The position numbers were made by a program, and so were the translations under genes. DNA of 64,000 bases from an uncultured Clostridia bacterium (GTDB taxonomy: Bacteria > Bacillota > Clostridia > Christensenellales > Borkfalkiaceae). Positions 1 through 7,893 of this stretch are shown here, one piece after another (within the stretch, counting starts at the first letter, position 1; the number at the start of each line of letters is the position of its first letter). Below the pieces are notes generated by a model that did not search any database, was not told the origin of the DNA, and saw only the letters and a program-made list of their open reading frames with translations. The DNA is taken from contig CALVHH010000001.1 in the NCBI GenBank assembly GCA_944327465.1, positions 97,330-161,329 on the forward strand, given 5' to 3'.

Positions 1-60
1 CTCCTTCCCCCCGCGGTAAATGCCGCAGGCGCATAGCTGTCCCGCCGCTGTTAGCCCTGC

Positions 61-116
61 CATTTCGACTAAGCCGCGGCGGGCTCTGCCCGCCGCGGCG
101 CACGGAGAGATCTAAC
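61..116. repeat. Dispersed hairpin repeat, copy 1
   Basis: The copy begins with CATTTCGACTAA and ends with GAGAGATCTAAC. Between them is a perfect 12-bp GC-rich hairpin (arms 73-84 and 88-99). Closely matching copies lie at 36301-36353, 36725-36784 and 59886-59944. It sits directly upstream of rsmI. No transposase is linked to it in this window. Confidence 0.85.
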
Positions 117-127
117 AAATTTGCATT

Positions 128-931
128 ATGATATATTTCGTTTCAACGCCCATAGGCAACCTTAAGGACATCACGCTGCGCGCCATTGAAGTTTTGCAGT
201 CTGCCGACGTCATCTTCTGCGAAGATACCAGGCACTCTTTAAAGCTTTTGAACGCCTACGACATCAAAAAGCCCCTCCTCTCCTGCCACAAATTCAACGA
301 GCGCCGCGCCGCGGAGCGCATCATCGCCGAAGCGGCGCAGGGCAGGGAGGTGGCAATAATTTCAGATGCGGGCATGCCCGTCATCTCCGACCCCGGCAAC
401 ATAGTCTGCGCCGAACTCAGGGCGGCAGGTCTGCCCTACACGGTGGTGCCGGGCGCGAACGCTTTCCTGTCCGCGCTCATACTTTCGGCTCTGCCCGCCG
501 ACAGGTTTGCGTTTTTGGGCTTTTTGCCCGAAAAACAGGGCGAGCGCAGGCGCTTTTTGCAGCGCTATGCGGGGCTCGATCTAACGCTGTGCTTCCACGC
601 CGCTCCGCAGGATATCGACAGGTATACAGCCGATATGTTCGCCGTGTTCGGCGACCGCCGCGCCGCCGCCGTGCGCGAGATAACAAAGGTGCACGAAGAA
701 TGCGTCTTTTTCAGCCTCGCCGCGGGTCTGCCGGGCGAAAAACGGGGCGAATATGTGCTCGTCGTCGAGGGGGCAAAGCAGGAAGAGTGCGCCCTCAATT
801 CCCTCACCGTGCGCGAGCATGTAGAGCACTACATGGCTCAGGGCATGGATAAGCGCGACGCCGTAAAGCAGGCGGCAAAGGACAGGGGCGTGCCCAAAAA
901 CGAGGTGTACAGCCGGACGATAGATTTGTAA
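128..931 (+). CDS. rsmI: 16S rRNA 2'-O-ribose cytidine-1402 methyltransferase RsmI
   Basis: RsmI uses S-adenosylmethionine to 2'-O-methylate C1402 in the decoding centre of 16S rRNA. The 267-residue protein starts with the family hallmark STPIGNLKDITLRA and continues with EDTRHSLKLL and ISDAGMPVISDPG, which form the SAM-binding tetrapyrrole-methylase-like fold. Length is close to the usual 270-290. The C-terminal part ends in a short basic helix (KDRGVPKNEVY), as is common in the family. The start is the first ATG. The nearest purine-rich stretch (GGAGAG in the upstream repeat) is too far away to be a convincing ribosome binding site. The next gene follows 37 bases downstream. Confidence 0.95.
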   Translation: MIYFVSTPIGNLKDITLRAIEVLQSADVIFCEDTRHSLKLLNAYDIKKPLLSCHKFNERRAAERIIAEAAQGREVAIISDAGMPVISDPGNIVCAELRAAGLPYTVVPGANAFLSALILSALPADRFAFLGFLPEKQGERRRFLQRYAGLDLTLCFHAAPQDIDRYTADMFAVFGDRRAAAVREITKVHEECVFFSLAAGLPGEKRGEYVLVVEGAKQEECALNSLTVREHVEHYMAQGMDKRDAVKQAAKDRGVPKNEVYSRTIDL

Positions 932-934
932 CGC

Positions 935-949
935 CCGCCCTTTGGGCGG
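935..949. terminator. Short hairpin between rsmI and the next gene
   Basis: A 6-bp stem (CCGCCC/GGGCGG) with a TTT loop follows the rsmI stop by three bases. There is no real T-tract, so it may be a weak terminator or a processing or stability element. Confidence 0.4.
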
Positions 950-968
950 TTATTTACGGGAGAAAACA

Positions 969-1976
969 ATGGAAAACGACAAGAGAAAGGACAACGAAAA
1001 ACTCAGCATATACGACTACGAAGAAAAATATGTCCGCAGGCAAAATTCCCGCGGGGCAAGGCTGGTGCTGTTCGTGCTCGCGGGGCTCATCGCCGTCTTT
1101 TTGGTGTGGTGCCTGCTCTCCATAGTCATGCAGATATACGATCTCAACGTCTACGCGGGCTACGCGGCCGCCGCGGTCGCGGCAGCGGTGTTCATAGCCA
1201 TATATGTCGTGCCCGTCGTAAAGATTTGCCGTTCGGAATACTTTATAACAAACGTCAATTCCCGCCGCGCCGCGGGAGCAAAGCGCCACAACCGCCGCGC
1301 TCGCCGCAATATCGCCGCCCGCATGATAGATTTCAACAGCGGCGTCGACGGCGCGGGCTGGTACGACGACAAGCTCATCGGCGAAATGCAGTCGGCGCTC
1401 AAAGACAACGACGACCTCGCGCTAAAGGGCGCGCTCACTGCCATGTACAAGGGCAAAGTAAAGAGAACGGCGCAGGACATAATACTCAGGAGCTCATTAA
1501 AGTCGGCGGCGTACTCGGCGCTCTCGCAGAGCTCGCGCATAGACGCCGCCATAGTCGTCGTGGTCAATCTGCAGCTCGTAAAGGATATAGTCTTTCTTTA
1601 CGGCTTCCGCCCTTCGGAAGCCCGGCTGGTAAAGATATTCGCCGCAGTGGTGCAGAACGCGCTCATAGCCTACGGGCTGGGCTCGGTAAAGCTGGGCAAC
1701 GGCATAGTAAAGACTATGGGCGACGCCGCCAAGGGCATACCCTTTTTGGGCACCGCCATATCTGCCCTTGTGGATAGTTCGGTTCAGGGCCTCGCCAACG
1801 GCACCATGACGGCGGTGATAGGATTCCAGACCATAAAGTATCTGAATAAGGAGTACCGCCTGCAGAACATTCTGGACGGAATAGAGCTCAAAACCGATGA
1901 GGCTCTGCAGGAGACGTGCGCCGAGCTCGAGCGCGAACTGCGCCGGGCGCCCAAAAAGCAGCGAGCAGTGCAATAA
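969..1976 (+). CDS. Membrane protein with DUF697-like C-terminal domain
   Basis: About 335 residues. A charged N-terminus is followed by two hydrophobic segments (roughly residues 30-55 and 58-80). Next comes a basic region, then a helical C-terminal part with IPFLGTAISALVDSSVQGLANG-type sequence. That part resembles the DUF697/YcjF-type domain found with GTPases at the membrane, and the match is by recognition only. An in-frame TTG lies at 942, but the ATG at 969 is preceded by CGGGAG at good spacing and was chosen. The gene follows rsmI closely and may share its transcript. The precise function is unknown. Confidence 0.6.
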   Translation: MENDKRKDNEKLSIYDYEEKYVRRQNSRGARLVLFVLAGLIAVFLVWCLLSIVMQIYDLNVYAGYAAAAVAAAVFIAIYVVPVVKICRSEYFITNVNSRRAAGAKRHNRRARRNIAARMIDFNSGVDGAGWYDDKLIGEMQSALKDNDDLALKGALTAMYKGKVKRTAQDIILRSSLKSAAYSALSQSSRIDAAIVVVVNLQLVKDIVFLYGFRPSEARLVKIFAAVVQNALIAYGLGSVKLGNGIVKTMGDAAKGIPFLGTAISALVDSSVQGLANGTMTAVIGFQTIKYLNKEYRLQNILDGIELKTDEALQETCAELERELRRAPKKQRAVQ

Positions 1977-2034
1977 AATGAACTGAAAACTTCTTCGCTG
2001 TTTTCATGAATTCTCGGGCAAGCCCTCCATGAAT

Positions 2035-2055
2035 TTTAGCGGCTGTGCCGCTAAA
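2035..2055. terminator. Hairpin downstream of the DUF697-like gene
   Basis: A 9-bp stem TTTAGCGGC/GCCGCTAAA with loop TGT lies ~60 bases after the stop codon. The 3' side is AT-rich but has no long T-run. A second small stem (GAAAAC/GTTTTC) lies near 1985-2005. Confidence 0.4.
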
Positions 2056-2154
2056 TGAATTGCGCACTGCGGTGAAAATGATTAAAATTTATCGGCTGTC
2101 CGCGCACCGACAGCGTAAAAGCGCTGCGGCAATTTCGCGGAGCATAGTGCAGCG

Positions 2155-2345
2155 GAACGCTGCCTTTTGTCCGTCGCCGGTGCTGCGAGATTTCTCCACG
2201 CGCTCGGCTTACAGCCTCGCTTGGTCGAAATGACAAAATGGGGAGAAACGGCGGATAACAAAAGTGAAAAAATGCAGCCGGTCGACTCTCCCACCCTGTC
2301 ATTTCGAGCGCAGTCGAGAAATCTAACTGCATTGCCCGGTCGACC
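2155..2345. repeat. Dispersed repeat remnants (inverted long-type fragment plus short type)
   Basis: Bases ~2165-2240 are the reverse complement of parts of the long repeat at 42671-42854 and 54002-54185 (CGAGATTTCTCC and GTCGAAATGACA), with an internal deletion. Bases 2297-2330 are the short form: TGTCATTTCGAG, then a small TCGA-paired hairpin, then GAGAAATCTAAC. The 1977-2414 gap otherwise shows no gene. Confidence 0.7.
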
Positions 2346-2363
2346 ACGCAGGCGTAAAAGGCA

Positions 2364-2391
2364 AGCAAGCCGAGTTGTTACTCGGCTTGCT
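2364..2391 (-). terminator. Intrinsic terminator of tRNA-Arg
   Basis: A 12-bp stem (AGCAAGCCGAGT/ACTCGGCTTGCT) with loop TGTT. On the minus strand it is followed by a pyrimidine-rich TTGCCTTTT tail, just downstream of the tRNA-Arg gene. Confidence 0.75.
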
Positions 2392-2414
2392 GCAAAAGGC
2401 GCCTTGCGGCGCCG

Positions 2415-2491
2415 TGGTGCACCTGAATGGATTCGAACCATCGGCACCAGACGTCGGAGGTCTGTGCTCTATCCAACTGAGCTACAGGTGC
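2415..2491 (-). tRNA. tRNA-Arg (CCG)
   Basis: Reading the minus strand gives a 77-base cloverleaf. The acceptor is GCACCTG/CAGGTGC, the D-arm is TAGCTCAGTTGGATAGAGCA, and the anticodon stem is CAGAC/GTCTG around loop CTCCGAC (anticodon CCG). The T-loop is TTCGAAT and CCA is encoded at 2415-2417. Confidence 0.95.
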
Positions 2492-2595
2492 ATGTCGCGG
2501 GCGGAAATGCCGCCCGTTTTTTTGTGTTTTTAAAAGTTTGCGCCCTTTAAGCGTTTTGTAAAATTGCTGTCAAACGGCGCATATATGGTGGGATA

Positions 2596-3804
2596 TCACT
2601 TCACGAAGTGCGAAATTATCCCCAAAATTATCTTTACGGACTTCTGCATCACGGGCACGGGGATGAATTCGTTCCTGGCGTGCGCGTTGTGTCCGCCCGT
2701 GGCAATATTGGGGCAGGGCAGCCCCATAAACGAAAGGCTGCTGCCGTCGGTGCCGCCGCGCGTGGGCTCTATCCTCGGCTCAACGCCCTCCTCTCTCATC
2801 GCGTCGGCTGCCGCCTTGACTATGTACATGGCGGGCGCAATGACCATTGCGCAGTTATAGTATTGGTCGCGTATGTCAAACTTTATCCGCCCGGGGTATG
2901 CCGCGGCAAACGTATCGGCAATGTTTCGCGCAAACGCCTTGCGGCCGGCAAACGCGGCGCTGTCGTGGTCGCGCACTATGCCCGAAATCACGCACTTTTC
3001 CACATTGCCTTCAATTGAGTTGATAAAGTAATACCCCTCTCTGCCCTCGGTGGTCTCGGGGCGTTCGCTTGCGGGAAAGCGTGAAACTATCTCGCTGCCT
3101 ATCGTGACGGCGTTGACCATTTTGCCCTTTGCCGTGCCGGGGTGAATGTTTTTGCCCTCTATTTCAAACGTGAACGCCGCGCCGTTGAACGTCTCGTAGG
3201 AAAGTTCGCCTATCTCCTCGCCGTCCACTGTATATGCAAAGTCGCAGCCGAACGCCTTTACGTCGAACAGCTTTGCGCCGTGACCTATCTCCTCGTCGGG
3301 GGTAAAGGCTATGCCTATGTCGCCGTGCTTAAAGTCGGGGTGGCTCGTCACGTACTCCGCCATAGCCATTATTTCGGCAACGCCCGCCTTGTCGTCGGCG
3401 CCCAGCACCGTCGAGCCGTCCGAAGTGACAATGTCCATGCCCACGTAGTTTTTAAGCGCGGGGCAGTCCTTTTCGCGTATTTCGGCGCCGTTGCCTATAA
3501 CTATGTCGCCGCCCGTGTATTTGATCATCTTCGGCTTTACGCCGCAGCCCTTGGGCTCGCTTACGACGTCCATGTGCGCAATGAATCCCACCGCCGCCTT
3601 TGCTGGCGCGTTGGCGGGTATCTTGGCGTAAACATAGGCGTTGTCGGTCAGCGTTGCCTCTATGCCCATGCCCTTCAGCTCTTCATACAAAAGCTTTGCA
3701 AGCTCCTTTTGGCACTTGCTCGAAGGCGTTACGGCGGCGTTGGCCTCGTCGCTCGGCGTGTCCACCTTCACATATCTCAAAAATCTTTCAAGCACGTCGC
3801 ACAT
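2596..3804 (-). CDS. pepT: Peptidase T (tripeptide aminopeptidase)
   Basis: A cytoplasmic dizinc M20-family exopeptidase that removes N-terminal residues from tripeptides. At 402 residues it is typical in length. Metal and catalytic motifs are visible: GFIAHMDVV (His/Asp), LGADDKAGVAEIM (bridging Asp), TPDEEIGHGA (Glu-Glu) and a C-terminal GGHNAHARNEF (His). The PepT-specific TPSSKCQKELAKLLYEEL and RGGTDGSSLSFMGLPCPN stretches are also clear. The start codon lies downstream of an ACGAGGA site. The DUF4250 gene ends a few bases upstream, so the two are probably cotranscribed. Confidence 0.95.
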   Translation of the reverse strand: MCDVLERFLRYVKVDTPSDEANAAVTPSSKCQKELAKLLYEELKGMGIEATLTDNAYVYAKIPANAPAKAAVGFIAHMDVVSEPKGCGVKPKMIKYTGGDIVIGNGAEIREKDCPALKNYVGMDIVTSDGSTVLGADDKAGVAEIMAMAEYVTSHPDFKHGDIGIAFTPDEEIGHGAKLFDVKAFGCDFAYTVDGEEIGELSYETFNGAAFTFEIEGKNIHPGTAKGKMVNAVTIGSEIVSRFPASERPETTEGREGYYFINSIEGNVEKCVISGIVRDHDSAAFAGRKAFARNIADTFAAAYPGRIKFDIRDQYYNCAMVIAPAMYIVKAAADAMREEGVEPRIEPTRGGTDGSSLSFMGLPCPNIATGGHNAHARNEFIPVPVMQKSVKIILGIISHFVK

Positions 3805-3808
3805 TTCA

Positions 3809-3991
3809 TCATTTCCTCGTAAAAGTATTTTTGTCGCCGTCGTATTCGTAGCCTATATCCGCCATCCGCAGGCATATATCCCGCATGCAGACGTCGTTTT
3901 CAAGGCAGAACTCTTCAAGCGAGCAGTATTCGTCGCGCAGTTTTGTGTTCAGGTACGAAAGCGCGATAAAATCATCTTCGGGTAGCTGCAT
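3809..3991 (-). CDS. Small DUF4250 protein
   Basis: A 60-residue protein matching the DUF4250 pattern: LPEDDFIALSYLNTKLRDEY, SLEEFCLENDV and IGYEYDGDKN. This is a small protein of unknown function common in Clostridia. The frame stays open up to 4069, but the TATAAT box at 4058-4063 lies inside that extension. The internal ATG at 3991 is therefore the likely start. No strong ribosome binding site is seen before it. The 5' leader contains an 8-bp hairpin (4025-4043). Its stop lies just upstream of the pepT start, suggesting an operon. Confidence 0.8.
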   Translation of the reverse strand: MQLPEDDFIALSYLNTKLRDEYCSLEEFCLENDVCMRDICLRMADIGYEYDGDKNTFTRK

Positions 3992-4057
3992 AATTTTTGT
4001 GTCCGTTTTGTCTTTGGCGGCGCACTCGGGCGCACCGCCCGAGTTGAACTCTTCATT

Positions 4058-4085
4058 ATTATACCACATTTATTTTTAATTGCAA
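4058..4085 (-). promoter_or_regulatory. Promoter of DUF4250-pepT
   Basis: On the minus strand TTGCAA (4080-4085), a 16-bp spacer, then TATAAT (4063-4058). The -35 hexamer is palindromic and is also the -35 of the divergent mnmA promoter. Confidence 0.75.
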
Positions 4086-4108
4086 ACGGCAAAAGGTTGT
4101 GTTATAAT
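4080..4108 (+). promoter_or_regulatory. Promoter of mnmA, predicting a leaderless mRNA
   Basis: TTGCAA (4080-4085), a 17-bp spacer, then TATAAT (4103-4108). The mnmA ATG begins at 4115, only six bases after the -10 box, so transcription should begin at or next to the start codon. No ribosome binding site is present. Confidence 0.8.
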
Positions 4109-4114
4109 ATTTTT

Positions 4115-5185
4115 ATGGAAAAAAAGACTGTCGTTGTGGGCATGAGCGGCGGCGTAGACAGTTCCGTCGCCGCTCTGCTGCTTAAGCAACAGGGTTACAA
4201 CGTAATAGGTCTGTTCATGCTCAACTGGGAGGAGAGCGATATAAACGGCGCATGCACGTCCGAAAGCGACTTCGAGGACGTAAAGAGAGTGTGCTCGCTG
4301 CTCGGTATCCCCTACTATTCCGTCAACTTTGCAAAGCAGTACACGGACAGGGTGTTTGCCTACTTTCTTTCGGAATACGCCGCGGGCAGAACGCCAAATC
4401 CCGACGTGCTGTGCAACCGCGAAATAAAGTTCGGTCCCTTCCGCGAATACGCCCTCACAATGGGCGCCGACTATATCGCCACCGGTCACTACTGCGGCAT
4501 AGACCACAACGCCGACGGCAATCACTACCTTTTAAAGGCGGCGGACGCCGGCAAGGACCAGACCTATTTTTTGAACCAGGTCACGCAGCCCCAGCTCGAA
4601 CGCGTGCTCTTTCCCCTCGCTTCGCTCAAAAAGGACGAGGTGCGAAGGCTCGCCGAAGAGAACGGCTTATCCACCGCAAAAAAGAAGGATTCGACGGGCA
4701 TCTGTTTTATAGGCGAGCGCAACTTCCGCGCATTCCTATCGCAGTACCTGCCCAACAAGCCCGGCAAAATACTCACCCTGCAGGGCGAAGAGGTCGGCGA
4801 GCACATAGGGCTCATGCACTACACGCTGGGACAGCGCAGGGGCGTCAGTCTCGGCGGAAAGCAGGGCGAAAGCGGCAGGTGGTTCGTCGTAAAAAAAGAT
4901 GTTAAAAACAATATCCTCTACGTCTCGCACGGCGACGAAAGCCCCCTGTATACCCCCTGCTGCGAGGTGCAAAACCTCAATTGGATAGGCTATATGCCGC
5001 CTTCAACGCCCTTTGGCTGCCGCGCAAAGTTCCGCTACCGCCAGTCGGAGCAGGATGTAACGGTAACCCTGACCGAAAAAGGTGCGCACGTCGACTTCGC
5101 CGTGCCCCAGCGCGCAGTAACGCCCGGGCAGTACGCGGTGTTCTACGACGACACCCGCTGTCTCGGCGGCGGAGTTATAGTTTAA
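4115..5185 (+). CDS. mnmA: tRNA-specific 2-thiouridylase MnmA
   Basis: MnmA adenylates and thiolates U34 of tRNA-Lys, -Glu and -Gln. The 356-residue protein has the PP-loop GMSGGVDSSVAA at its N-terminus. Two catalytic cysteines are present in PNPDVLCNREIKFG (about residue 99) and DSTGICFIGERNFR (about residue 196). The C-terminal barrel domain ends with CLGGGVI. An upstream in-frame start at 4097 would overlap the -10 box, so the ATG at 4115 was chosen. The gene is divergent from DUF4250-pepT with overlapping promoters. A strong terminator follows. Confidence 0.95.
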   Translation: MEKKTVVVGMSGGVDSSVAALLLKQQGYNVIGLFMLNWEESDINGACTSESDFEDVKRVCSLLGIPYYSVNFAKQYTDRVFAYFLSEYAAGRTPNPDVLCNREIKFGPFREYALTMGADYIATGHYCGIDHNADGNHYLLKAADAGKDQTYFLNQVTQPQLERVLFPLASLKKDEVRRLAEENGLSTAKKKDSTGICFIGERNFRAFLSQYLPNKPGKILTLQGEEVGEHIGLMHYTLGQRRGVSLGGKQGESGRWFVVKKDVKNNILYVSHGDESPLYTPCCEVQNLNWIGYMPPSTPFGCRAKFRYRQSEQDVTVTLTEKGAHVDFAVPQRAVTPGQYAVFYDDTRCLGGGVIV

Positions 5186-5221
5186 CGCCTGTATGATTAT
5201 TGTTTAGCGCCTGTATGATTT
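5186..5221. repeat. Short direct duplication after mnmA
   Basis: CGCCTGTATGATT occurs twice, 24-25 bases apart, immediately after the mnmA stop codon. It looks like a small local duplication. Confidence 0.6.
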
Positions 5222-5232
5222 TAGTATACGGA

Positions 5233-5271
5233 CGGCGGGGACGCATTTCAATGCGTCCCCGCCGGTTTTTT
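5233..5271 (+). terminator. Intrinsic terminator of mnmA
   Basis: A 14-bp perfect stem (CGGCGGGGACGCAT and its complement) with a four-base loop, followed by G and a run of six T residues. Confidence 0.9.
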
Positions 5272-5288
5272 GTGTGGATTTAAATTGT

Positions 5289-7157
5289 TCAGGCGCCCTG
5301 CGAAACGCCGTCGTAAGTGTATGTGACGTTTGAATATTCCACGGTAATACCGCGGTTTGCAAACAGGCATATATACATATAGTCGTTGTCAACGGCGGTG
5401 AAGTCGAAGTCGGTGTATGTCTCGGTATAAGTCGTTCCGCCCTTTACTACCGTTACGGTGACGACCTGTCCCAATCTTTTTATGGTAAGTTCAAACACGT
5501 CGCCTTCGGCGGGTTCACCCGTCTTGTCGCCCTTTGTAAGTTTTGCGGGGTCGCTGCGGCTGAATATCGTCGTGCCGTCCATGATAACGCCTGCGGCAAC
5601 GTAGTTGCTGTTTACAAGCTTGGAGTTGACGTCGATATACATGTCGTCGCGCAGCATTATGCCCAGACCCGTCTGGTTGTTTCCGGCAGAGCCGGCTATG
5701 GATTTTAACGTAGCCGTTGCCGATATCGTAAAGTTATCGTCCTTGCTTACGCGCATAAACGCGGCGGTCATGCCGTCGGTTTTAGAGGCAAACTTGCCGT
5801 TTGTTCCGCCGGGATTGCTGACGGTGAATACGCCGTCTGCATATGTGGTGCTGAAGTTTGGCAACTTATCGTTGCCGCCTATGTCGCCCATGGTCGTCTT
5901 GTACCATACGCTCTCGTTTTCACCGCTGCCGATGGTGGCAATGGCTGTCATGTTGTCAAGGTCGGGTGCAATGTAGTCGGCTTTTTCAAAATCTTCGTCA
6001 ATGGCTATGGTCCAATCGGTGGGTGCGGCTATGCCGTCCTTCACGTGCGCCGCAAGCGAATTGTCAGTTTCAAGCAGGGCGGCGGCAAGTTCGTATGCCA
6101 CCATCTGCGCGCCATATTTGTTTATATGCGTGGTGTCTATGCCCGCGGGCGTTTCGTCGGGCTTTTCGCCCTCGTACGAGGTGTGCGCGTGGTACATGGC
6201 GGCGCCTTCGTTATCGGCAAGGTACACCGCCTTTGTCAGTTCGGTCAAATCTATCACCGTAGTGCCTGTGGCTTCGCCCAGCTCCCTTATCGCCTCGGGA
6301 TAGTCTCCTATGTCGGTTATGTGCGCCTCGCTGCCGGTATAGTCGCCGTCTGCGGCATATCTTACAATGGGCGTGCACAGTATGGGCGTGGCGCCGGCGT
6401 CCTTGGCGAGCTTTACGTAGTTTTGGTACAGCGTGTATTGGAACGAAGGTCCGTCCGCCGTGCTGTCGTCCGTGTAGCTCTTGTTGGGGTTGGTGTAGCG
6501 GGCTGCGTCGTCATCCTTTTCGTCGTTGTGCCCGAATCCTATAATCAGGTAGTCGCCATCGGATATGGAATTTTTAAGTTCGGTGTACTCGTCCTCCTGC
6601 AAAAAGCTCAAAGAGCTCCTGCCCGAAAGCGCAAGGTTTACAACCTGTTCGCTCGTCACGTTGAAGTATTCAACGATCTGCGTGCCGTAGCCGTAGCGGG
6701 GCATGTAGTAGTTGTCAAGGCGCCCCTGTTTGAGCTCGTAGTCGCACACCGTAGAATCGCCCACAACGTATATCTTGTTTTCTGCGGGCAGCGGGGTAGA
6801 AACATGTTCGGGCTCTTCGGGGTCTTCGGGGGTCTGTCCGCCCTGTTCGCCGTCGTCGGGGTCCTCGGGGGTCTGCCCGCCCTGTTCGCCGTCGTCGGGG
6901 TCCTCGGGGGTCTGCCCGCCCTGTTCGCCGTCGTCGGGCTCTTCGGGGGTCTGCCCGCCCTGTTCGCCGTCGTCGGGCTCTTCGGGGGTCTGCCCGCCCT
7001 GTTCGCCGTCGTCGGGCTCTTCGGGGGTCTGTCCGCTATGCTCGCCGTCCGGCGCCTTGTCCGGCGTTGCGCATGCCGACATCGCCATGCACGACAGCGC
7101 CACAAATACGCTCACGCCGGCTGCCAGCAGTTTCTGTAAAAGTTTTTTGCCTTTCAT
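5289..7157 (-). CDS. Secreted SGNH-hydrolase lipoprotein, rhamnogalacturonan acetylesterase-like
   Basis: 622 residues. The N-terminus MKGKKLLQKLL plus a hydrophobic stretch ends in a lipobox-like MSACA, so it is probably membrane-anchored outside the cell. Residues ~35-115 are a low-complexity linker with five near-perfect copies of the 13-mer PEEPDDGEQGGQT or its PED variant. The catalytic domain (~125-370) has SGNH blocks: YVVGDSTVCDY (Ser), ALSGRSS, GFGHNDEKDDD (Asn) and GIDTTHINKYG (Asp/His). The C-terminal ~200 residues look like a beta-sandwich and are homologous to the C-terminus of the protein encoded at 52237-53694. Likely role is deacetylation of plant pectin or other acetylated glycans; substrate is inferred from family only. 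RBS AAGGAGAAAGG precedes the ATG. Confidence 0.85.
   Translation of the reverse strand: MKGKKLLQKLLAAGVSVFVALSCMAMSACATPDKAPDGEHSGQTPEEPDDGEQGGQTPEEPDDGEQGGQTPEEPDDGEQGGQTPEDPDDGEQGGQTPEDPDDGEQGGQTPEDPEEPEHVSTPLPAENKIYVVGDSTVCDYELKQGRLDNYYMPRYGYGTQIVEYFNVTSEQVVNLALSGRSSLSFLQEDEYTELKNSISDGDYLIIGFGHNDEKDDDAARYTNPNKSYTDDSTADGPSFQYTLYQNYVKLAKDAGATPILCTPIVRYAADGDYTGSEAHITDIGDYPEAIRELGEATGTTVIDLTELTKAVYLADNEGAAMYHAHTSYEGEKPDETPAGIDTTHINKYGAQMVAYELAAALLETDNSLAAHVKDGIAAPTDWTIAIDEDFEKADYIAPDLDNMTAIATIGSGENESVWYKTTMGDIGGNDKLPNFSTTYADGVFTVSNPGGTNGKFASKTDGMTAAFMRVSKDDNFTISATATLKSIAGSAGNNQTGLGIMLRDDMYIDVNSKLVNSNYVAAGVIMDGTTIFSRSDPAKLTKGDKTGEPAEGDVFELTIKRLGQVVTVTVVKGGTTYTETYTDFDFTAVDNDYMYICLFANRGITVEYSNVTYTYDGVSQGA
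6830..7035. repeat. 39-bp tandem repeats coding the PEEPDDGEQGGQT linker
   Basis: Five tandem 39-bp units, nearly identical at DNA level, with partial units at both ends. Two units encode PED and three PEE at the start. The array is in frame and should vary in copy number by slippage or recombination. Confidence 0.9.
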
Positions 7158-7218
7158 TATCCTTTCTCCTTGTTAGCAATATGTCGCTGACTGTTCTTTG
7201 TCAGTCGCAGGCAAATAT

Positions 7219-7247
7219 ATTTTATCATCTGCAATTTGCAAAGTCAA
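7219..7247 (-). promoter_or_regulatory. Promoter of the SGNH lipoprotein gene
   Basis: Minus strand TTGACT (7242-7247), a 17-bp spacer, then TAAAAT (7219-7224). The ~55-base leader contains a CTGAC/GTCAG stem. Confidence 0.7.
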
Positions 7248-7304
7248 CACATTCTGTGTAAAACGTGCAAAAACTGAGCATTGTTTTCATAAGGCATGTG
7301 TATC

Positions 7305-7346
7305 GGCGAGCGGCGCACCACAATATGTTGTGGTGCGCCGCTCGCC
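7305..7346. repeat. Orphan 19-bp perfect inverted repeat
   Basis: GGCGAGCGGCGCACCACAA pairs perfectly with 7328-7346 around loop TATG. It has no T-tract on either side. It lies between the lipoprotein promoter and the tRNA promoter, with no upstream gene to terminate. Confidence 0.7.
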
Positions 7347-7400
7347 CAAATATTGTTGCCTCATCAAATAAAAAAAATTTAAATTTCCTATAAAAAATGC

Positions 7401-7429
7401 TTGCATTTTGCGCTTTTATTTGGTATATT
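7401..7429 (+). promoter_or_regulatory. Promoter of the tRNA Val-Gly-Cys cluster
   Basis: TTGCAT, a 17-bp spacer and TATATT, with the first tRNA starting 14 bases after the -10 box. Confidence 0.7.
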
Positions 7430-7442
7430 ATTAAAGCGTTAC

Positions 7443-7518
7443 GGGAGCTTAGCTCAGTTGGGAGAGCAACTGCCCTACAAGCAGTGGGTCACAGGTTCGA
7501 GCCCTGTAGCTCCCACCA
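7443..7518 (+). tRNA. tRNA-Val (TAC)
   Basis: Acceptor GGGAGCT/AGCTCCC, D-arm TAGCTCAGTTGGGAGAGC, anticodon loop CCTACAA (anticodon TAC), T-loop TTCGAGC. Discriminator A and CCA are encoded. Confidence 0.95.
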
Positions 7519-7542
7519 ATAAATAGTGCGTATGAATATCAT

Positions 7543-7617
7543 GCGGGAATGGCTCAGTGGTAGAGCGTCACCTTGCCAAGGTGAATGTCGCGGGTTCGAA
7601 TCTCGTTTCCCGCTCCA
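7543..7617 (+). tRNA. tRNA-Gly (GCC)
   Basis: Acceptor GCGGGAA/TTCCCGC, anticodon loop TTGCCAA (GCC), T-loop TTCGAAT. The encoded CCA at 7615-7617 is followed directly by a second CCA (7618-7620). Confidence 0.95.
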
Positions 7618-7713
7618 CCAATTCAACCGCACTATTTTTTTATTGCAACGCCGCAACAGCAGCCGGATGGCTTGAGCGGGTGCAGCCTTCACTTTCAAAC
7701 AAGTGAAGTTCTC

Positions 7714-7788
7714 GGCGCTATAGCCAAGAGGTAAGGCATGGGCCTGCAAAGCCCTGACTCCCCGGTTCAAATCCGGGTGGCGCCTCCA
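7714..7788 (+). tRNA. tRNA-Cys (GCA)
   Basis: Acceptor GGCGCTA/TGGCGCC, short D-arm TAGCCAAGAGGTAAGGCA, anticodon loop CTGCAAA (GCA), T-loop TTCAAAT, encoded CCA. Confidence 0.95.
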
Positions 7789-7814
7789 TATCGCCGCAGG
7801 GCGGATCCATGACA

Positions 7815-7844
7815 AGCCGAGAGCACTATGTGCTCACGGCTTTT
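7815..7844 (+). terminator. Terminator of the tRNA cluster
   Basis: AGCCG and GAGCAC pair with GTGCTC and CGGCT around TAT, with one mismatch, followed by TTTT. Confidence 0.8.
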
Positions 7845-7893
7845 CTGCTTTTTGCCTCTTGCCGCCGTCGGACGGCAGTAAAACAGGAATGCC

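Noticed and set aside
6830-7035. Possible CRISPR array
   Set aside because: Units are contiguous 39-bp in-frame coding repeats with no spacers and no cas genes nearby.
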